A stretch of DNA of 64,000 nt from positions 52,410-116,409 of the forward strand of contig CAKTNS010000004.1 of NCBI GenBank assembly GCA_934589225.1, read 5' to 3'. A program made the position numbers and the translations under genes. The notes under the pieces were generated by a model. That model saw only the letters and a program-made list of their open reading frames with translations. It was not told the DNA's origin and ran no database searches. Of the stretch, positions 61,181 through 64,000 are shown in pieces (positions within the stretch are counted from its first letter, which is position 1; every line of letters starts with the position of its first letter). This DNA comes from an uncultured Oscillospiraceae bacterium (lineage in GTDB: Bacteria; Bacillota; Clostridia; Oscillospirales; Oscillospiraceae).

Positions 61181-61926
61181 TGGCAAAAAAAATCACAAAA
61201 TGGGAGCCGGAAGATTTTGAGCTTGAAATGACCACGCATTGGTCATTTCCGAAGCGTGGCGATTGGGCTACTCACGATGCGAAATGGCGTGGAAATTGGT
61301 CTCCGTATATCCCTCGGAATATTATTCTTAGATACTCCCGTGAGGGAGATTTGCTGCTTGATCAGTTTGCAGGCGGTGGGACAACTCTTGTTGAGGCGAA
61401 GCTGCTTCGCAGGAATATTATCGGTGTTGATGTCAATGATGTAGCTCTTAACAGATGCAGAGAAAAGGTTGATTTTGAATATGAAGGTGCAGATGGAAAG
61501 GTATACATTCATAAAGGTGATGCCCGCCATCTGGATTTCATTCCGGATGGTAGCATCGACCTTATATGCACCCATCCGCCTTATGCTGACATTATTCAGT
61601 ATAGCGAGGATATTGATGAAGACCTGTCACATCTGAATGTCAAAGATTTTCTTAAAGAAATGCACACGGTAGCCCAAGAGAGCTACCGTGTGCTGAAAAA
61701 AGACAAGTTCTGTGCCGTGTTGATGGGGGATACCCGTCAGAAAGGACACATGGTACCAATGTCTTTTGATGTAATGCGTATCTTTGAAGATGCTGGCTTT
61801 AAATTAAAAGAGCTTATCATCAAAGAGCAGCATAATTGTAAAGCTACAGGGTATTGGAAAACAAACAGCGTGAAGTATAATTTTTTACTGATCGCTCACG
61901 AGTATTTGTTCGTTTTCCATAAGTAA
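61180..61926 (+). CDS. Second DNA methyltransferase (N4/N6 class)
   Basis: The 248-residue protein has DQFAGGGTTLVEAKLL (SAM-binding motif I, about residues 61-76) followed by GVDVNDVALNRC and the catalytic THPPYADI (motif IV, about residue 127). The order of motifs fits a beta-type or TRM11-like methylase. In classic DpnII systems a second methylase (DpnA) protects incoming single-stranded DNA; this gene occupies that place but I cannot show that it is DpnA. It overlaps the nuclease gene by one base. The operon ends here, facing a convergent gene. Confidence 0.83.
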   Translation: MAKKITKWEPEDFELEMTTHWSFPKRGDWATHDAKWRGNWSPYIPRNIILRYSREGDLLLDQFAGGGTTLVEAKLLRRNIIGVDVNDVALNRCREKVDFEYEGADGKVYIHKGDARHLDFIPDGSIDLICTHPPYADIIQYSEDIDEDLSHLNVKDFLKEMHTVAQESYRVLKKDKFCAVLMGDTRQKGHMVPMSFDVMRIFEDAGFKLKELIIKEQHNCKATGYWKTNSVKYNFLLIAHEYLFVFHK

Positions 61927-61929
61927 GGA

Positions 61930-62466
61930 TCAGACTAATCCAGACTCAGACAGCCCTTCAAAAAGCATTCTGCGGCCAGAATAGTTCCAATATGCGCAAT
62001 CTTGCTCCATAAATAACCATTTAATAGCTAAAAGAATGATTTGTATAGGATGTGCAGTACCTTCAAAGTCGAGGAAATACGCATTGATATGGGACAAATC
62101 AATATCGTCACATTCGTAAATAGAAACAATGGCATCTTTGACAGCATCGTATTCATCAGGACACGCATTTCTACAGCAGATCAAAGCCTCAAAAATATCA
62201 TTATGACTTGGATTGCTGTATCTTCGATTCTTTTTGAAGTACATGCCCTGCACATTTACGGTGAAATCGAACCCCTTGTTAAGCTGCGTTGGACGCTTCA
62301 AAAAAATCCCATAATCGCCGTATGACTCAACATTGTACTGATAACGAGAGGCATCACCGCCTCGGCCAATTCCCGCTTCCTCGTTCAAGAAGCAAGAAAT
62401 AAGAGCGTGCCTTTTTTGAGAACGATTACCGGACGGTAATCTATAATCGCAAATGTAGCTAGGCAT
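61930..62466 (-). CDS. Unknown protein beside the restriction operon
   Basis: I do not recognise this 178-residue protein. It starts MPSYICDYRLPSGNRSQK and has an even mix of charged and aromatic residues (CFLNEEAGIGRGGDASRY, FDFTVNVQGMYFKKNRRYSN), with no signal or membrane segment. It lies on the opposite strand, three bases from the XRE regulator gene, so both are probably in one transcript. The position, convergent with the second methylase, makes it a candidate for part of the same defence system, for example an inhibitor, nuclease partner or immunity factor. Confidence 0.6.
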   Translation of the reverse strand: MPSYICDYRLPSGNRSQKRHALISCFLNEEAGIGRGGDASRYQYNVESYGDYGIFLKRPTQLNKGFDFTVNVQGMYFKKNRRYSNPSHNDIFEALICCRNACPDEYDAVKDAIVSIYECDDIDLSHINAYFLDFEGTAHPIQIILLAIKWLFMEQDCAYWNYSGRRMLFEGLSESGLV

Positions 62467-62469
62467 ATC

Positions 62470-62679
62470 TTAACCCTCCAAAAATAATTTGTATGTTTCA
62501 ATTTCAAGCGCATCTGCAATTCGCTGAACATTTTCAAGAGATATGCTCCTACGATAGCACTCGATAGCACTGATATATGTTCTGTGAAGTCCACACTTCT
62601 CAGCGAAGGCTTCTTGGGAGATGCCCAATGCTTGGCGATAGTGTTTCACATTTGCTCCAAATACTTTTACAATGTCCAT
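62470..62679 (-). CDS. XRE-family regulator (C-protein-like)
   Basis: The 69-residue protein is a single helix-turn-helix domain: NVKHYRQALGISQEAFAEKC, then GLHRTYISAIECYRRSISLE. Size and sequence are like controller (C) proteins of type II restriction-modification systems, which time nuclease expression. ATG 62679 has GGAGGT at seven bases distance on the minus strand; a longer frame reaches 62805 without support. It may regulate the restriction operon and its own promoter. No C-box was found with confidence. Confidence 0.85.
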   Translation of the reverse strand: MDIVKVFGANVKHYRQALGISQEAFAEKCGLHRTYISAIECYRRSISLENVQRIADALEIETYKLFLEG

Positions 62680-62766
62680 ACTTGTAGACCTCCATGTTAT
62701 ATGGTGCAATAACGCATACAATAATTCTACAGACAATAAGTAACATTTGCTGAGGGCAGTGATTTC

Positions 62767-63556
62767 ATGAAAAAAATCTATAAACAAAATCATATATTTT
62801 GACAAAGAGACAATTAGGAATATTTTACAGGAAAGAGATCACGGTGAACTGTCAAAAGTAACTGATGTATCCTCTACATTTCAAGTTCAAACCGCTATCG
62901 CTACAGAAGCATCAGCAAAATTGAAACTTGAAGTTCCTTTGGTCTCACGGATAGCTTTTCTATTTTCCGGTAAACTTGATTCATCTTACGTTATCAAGAG
63001 AGATAGCACAACAACAATATCATCAACAGAAATCTCCGAGTTTGAAAAATTAAAGCCACTTCTTGTGTCTATTCCGAATATCCAACTTTCTGATATTGAA
63101 AATTCTTCAACATCACTTAGGGTTGCGGGTGGGTATCTAAAAATCGTTAAAGGTGGTATTGATGGCTTAGATACAAAAGAATTCAAAACTGTGATGGATA
63201 GCTATGACGGATACGATACTTATAAGATTGACGAACAACGATATGTCCGCTTTAATAATTCGGCATTTGTAAGCAACTATAAGCGGAATGATCTGCTCAC
63301 AACAACTATGACACTATATTGTATACCTGTGGGGCAGCTTGAAAAGATGCGTTTTGATTTTATCCAGGAGATAAGTAAAATGGAACGCTTAATATCAACC
63401 GCTGAAAAGCCACAAACTTTAGCTGATTTATATCCATCAGAAATTGAAATTGACAGTAAAACCGACACGGTAAATTCTCAGAAAAAATCTGAAAATGTAA
63501 CACTTTACGACGTTTTATATGCCTGTATTACTGCGGAGGCATCAAATGGAGGATAA
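62767..63556 (+). CDS. DUF6414-like protein, start disrupted by a one-base shift
   Basis: The main frame (about 62771-63556) starts with residues such as KIIYFDKETIRNILQERDHG and ELSKVTDVSS, like the DUF6414 family, then VPLVSRIAFLFSGKLDSSY and later TLYCIPVGQLEKMRFDFIQE. The only good start, ATG 62767 with GAGGG at 62752-62756, is off this frame: an A7 run (62770-62776) must lose one A to join them. The first in-frame standard codon otherwise is TTG at 62921, which would cut about 50 residues. It is therefore a frameshifted gene, an error in the sequence or a contingency locus. Function is unknown. Confidence 0.6.
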
Positions 63557-63902
63557 GCGAAAATATCATATAATTATCGGTTCCAAAGCATATTTTGATG
63601 CCTCCTTGCCGGATTTTACCGAAGATGATGAGGTGGATACCTTTCTGGAGCTTGTAAAGCTTTCGGATGCAGCAAAGCAAAGCCATTGCGCCTTTGATAA
63701 ATACGCAAGCACGTTGATTGTCAAAAACAACCATTATCATGGAATTGTTGAGACAGCGCATGACAGATTAGGGCCTCTGATAGAAGACCTGACAACTGAT
63801 GATGCAGAAATTTATATTCACAATCCGCCCCGTGTTCTTAAAGAATACTTACATCGCTTGACAAGGGCACACAGCCCTTTGTCGTGTGCGATGGATAAGT
63901 AA
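63546..63902 (+). CDS. Unknown small protein coupled to the DUF6414-like gene
   Basis: The 118-residue protein (MEDKRKYHIIIGSKAYFDAS) has no recognised domain. It is acidic (DFTEDDEVDTFLELVKLSD) with a C-terminal part PRVLKEYLHRLTRAHSPLSC that could be truncated. GGAGG at 63533-63537 supports ATG 63546, and the gene overlaps the end of the preceding gene by 11 bases, so the two are translationally coupled and probably act together. Confidence 0.6.
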   Translation: MEDKRKYHIIIGSKAYFDASLPDFTEDDEVDTFLELVKLSDAAKQSHCAFDKYASTLIVKNNHYHGIVETAHDRLGPLIEDLTTDDAEIYIHNPPRVLKEYLHRLTRAHSPLSCAMDK

Positions 63903-63905
63903 AAG

Positions 63906-64000
63906 TCAAATTTTCCACTCAACCGAAACGTGTTCGTCGGTTGCGCGGATCTGTGAGATCAGGCCGTCGGCAACCTGCCGCCTGTCCTCAAAGTCAATTT
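63906..64000 (-). CDS. C-terminal end of a probable large serine recombinase
   Basis: Only the last 31 residues are in the window on the minus strand, ending ...RATDEHVSVEWKI. The pattern of a basic/acidic helix (DRRQVADGLISQI) followed by a short beta strand ending in EWK(I/F) is typical of the C-terminus of large serine recombinases of clostridial integrative elements. The remainder lies beyond 64000. It would mark one side of a mobile element that carries the restriction system. Confidence 0.5.
   Translation of the reverse strand, partial: IDFEDRRQVADGLISQIRATDEHVSVEWKI

Overview
The window looks like a chromosome segment of a GC-rich anaerobic Gram-positive, most likely a gut clostridium of the Oscillospirales/Ruminococcaceae type. 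This rests on the SepF-DivIVA-IleS division block with a T-box leader, a CIRCE element, S-box and B12 riboswitches, clostridial gene families (VTC/DUF4956/CotH, DUF1538 with P-II proteins) and several families of dispersed palindromic repeats. The assignment is inference; no rRNA gene is present.

Layout. 1-5.2 kb: end of yggS, then sepF, divIVA and T-box-controlled ileS. 5.2-8.5 kb: a VTC-domain, DUF4956 and CotH operon. 8.6-9.0 kb: an S-box-like leader before a small unknown gene. 9.1-11.4 kb: a DUF1538 membrane protein with two P-II-like proteins. 11.4-13.4 kb: repeats, tRNA-Gly(CCC), a small secreted protein and tRNA-Val(CAC). 13.5-22.4 kb: a small serine recombinase, a short segment bounded by inverted sites and carrying a promoter, then three paralogous AMP-forming acid ligases and three paralogous PlsC-type acyltransferases. 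22.4-23.0 kb: repeats. 23.0-29.9 kb: a cobalamin riboswitch followed by a five-gene Opp/Nik-type ABC importer and a MATE exporter. 29.9-32.5 kb: repeats enclosing one phage-type replication gene. 32.5-36.4 kb (minus strand): nagA and an SsuABC/NMT1-type importer. 36.6-45.2 kb: an operon of DUF4838 hydrolase, ROK regulator, NagB-like enzyme, class II aldolase, phosphofructokinase, triose-phosphate isomerase-like protein and a LarA-like protein. 45.3-49.7 kb (minus): PPC-domain protein, nitroreductase, argS and an ABC-F ATPase. 50.0-58.4 kb: CIRCE-htpG, a membrane protein, purC, purA, purB and guaA, with two copies of a MITE-like element. 58.4-64.0 kb: an AT-rich island next to guaA with a DpnII-type restriction-modification operon that contains a TIR-domain gene, its small XRE regulator, a DUF6414-like gene and the end of a probable large serine recombinase.

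Most promising systems. (1) The recombinase, putative invertible promoter and 3+3 ligase/acyltransferase array look like a phase-variable lipid or acyl-conjugate pathway; its first ligase has an amber codon at position 22 and its second and third ligases start with a nearly identical 106-bp junction. (2) The DpnII-like operon places a TIR-domain protein between the methylase and the nuclease, suggesting restriction coupled to an NAD-depletion type of response. (3) The 36.6-45.2 kb operon encodes a nearly complete route from an amino-sugar-like phosphate to triose phosphates, with a NagB-like enzyme that lacks the usual active-site Asp and with an unexplained LarA-like partner.
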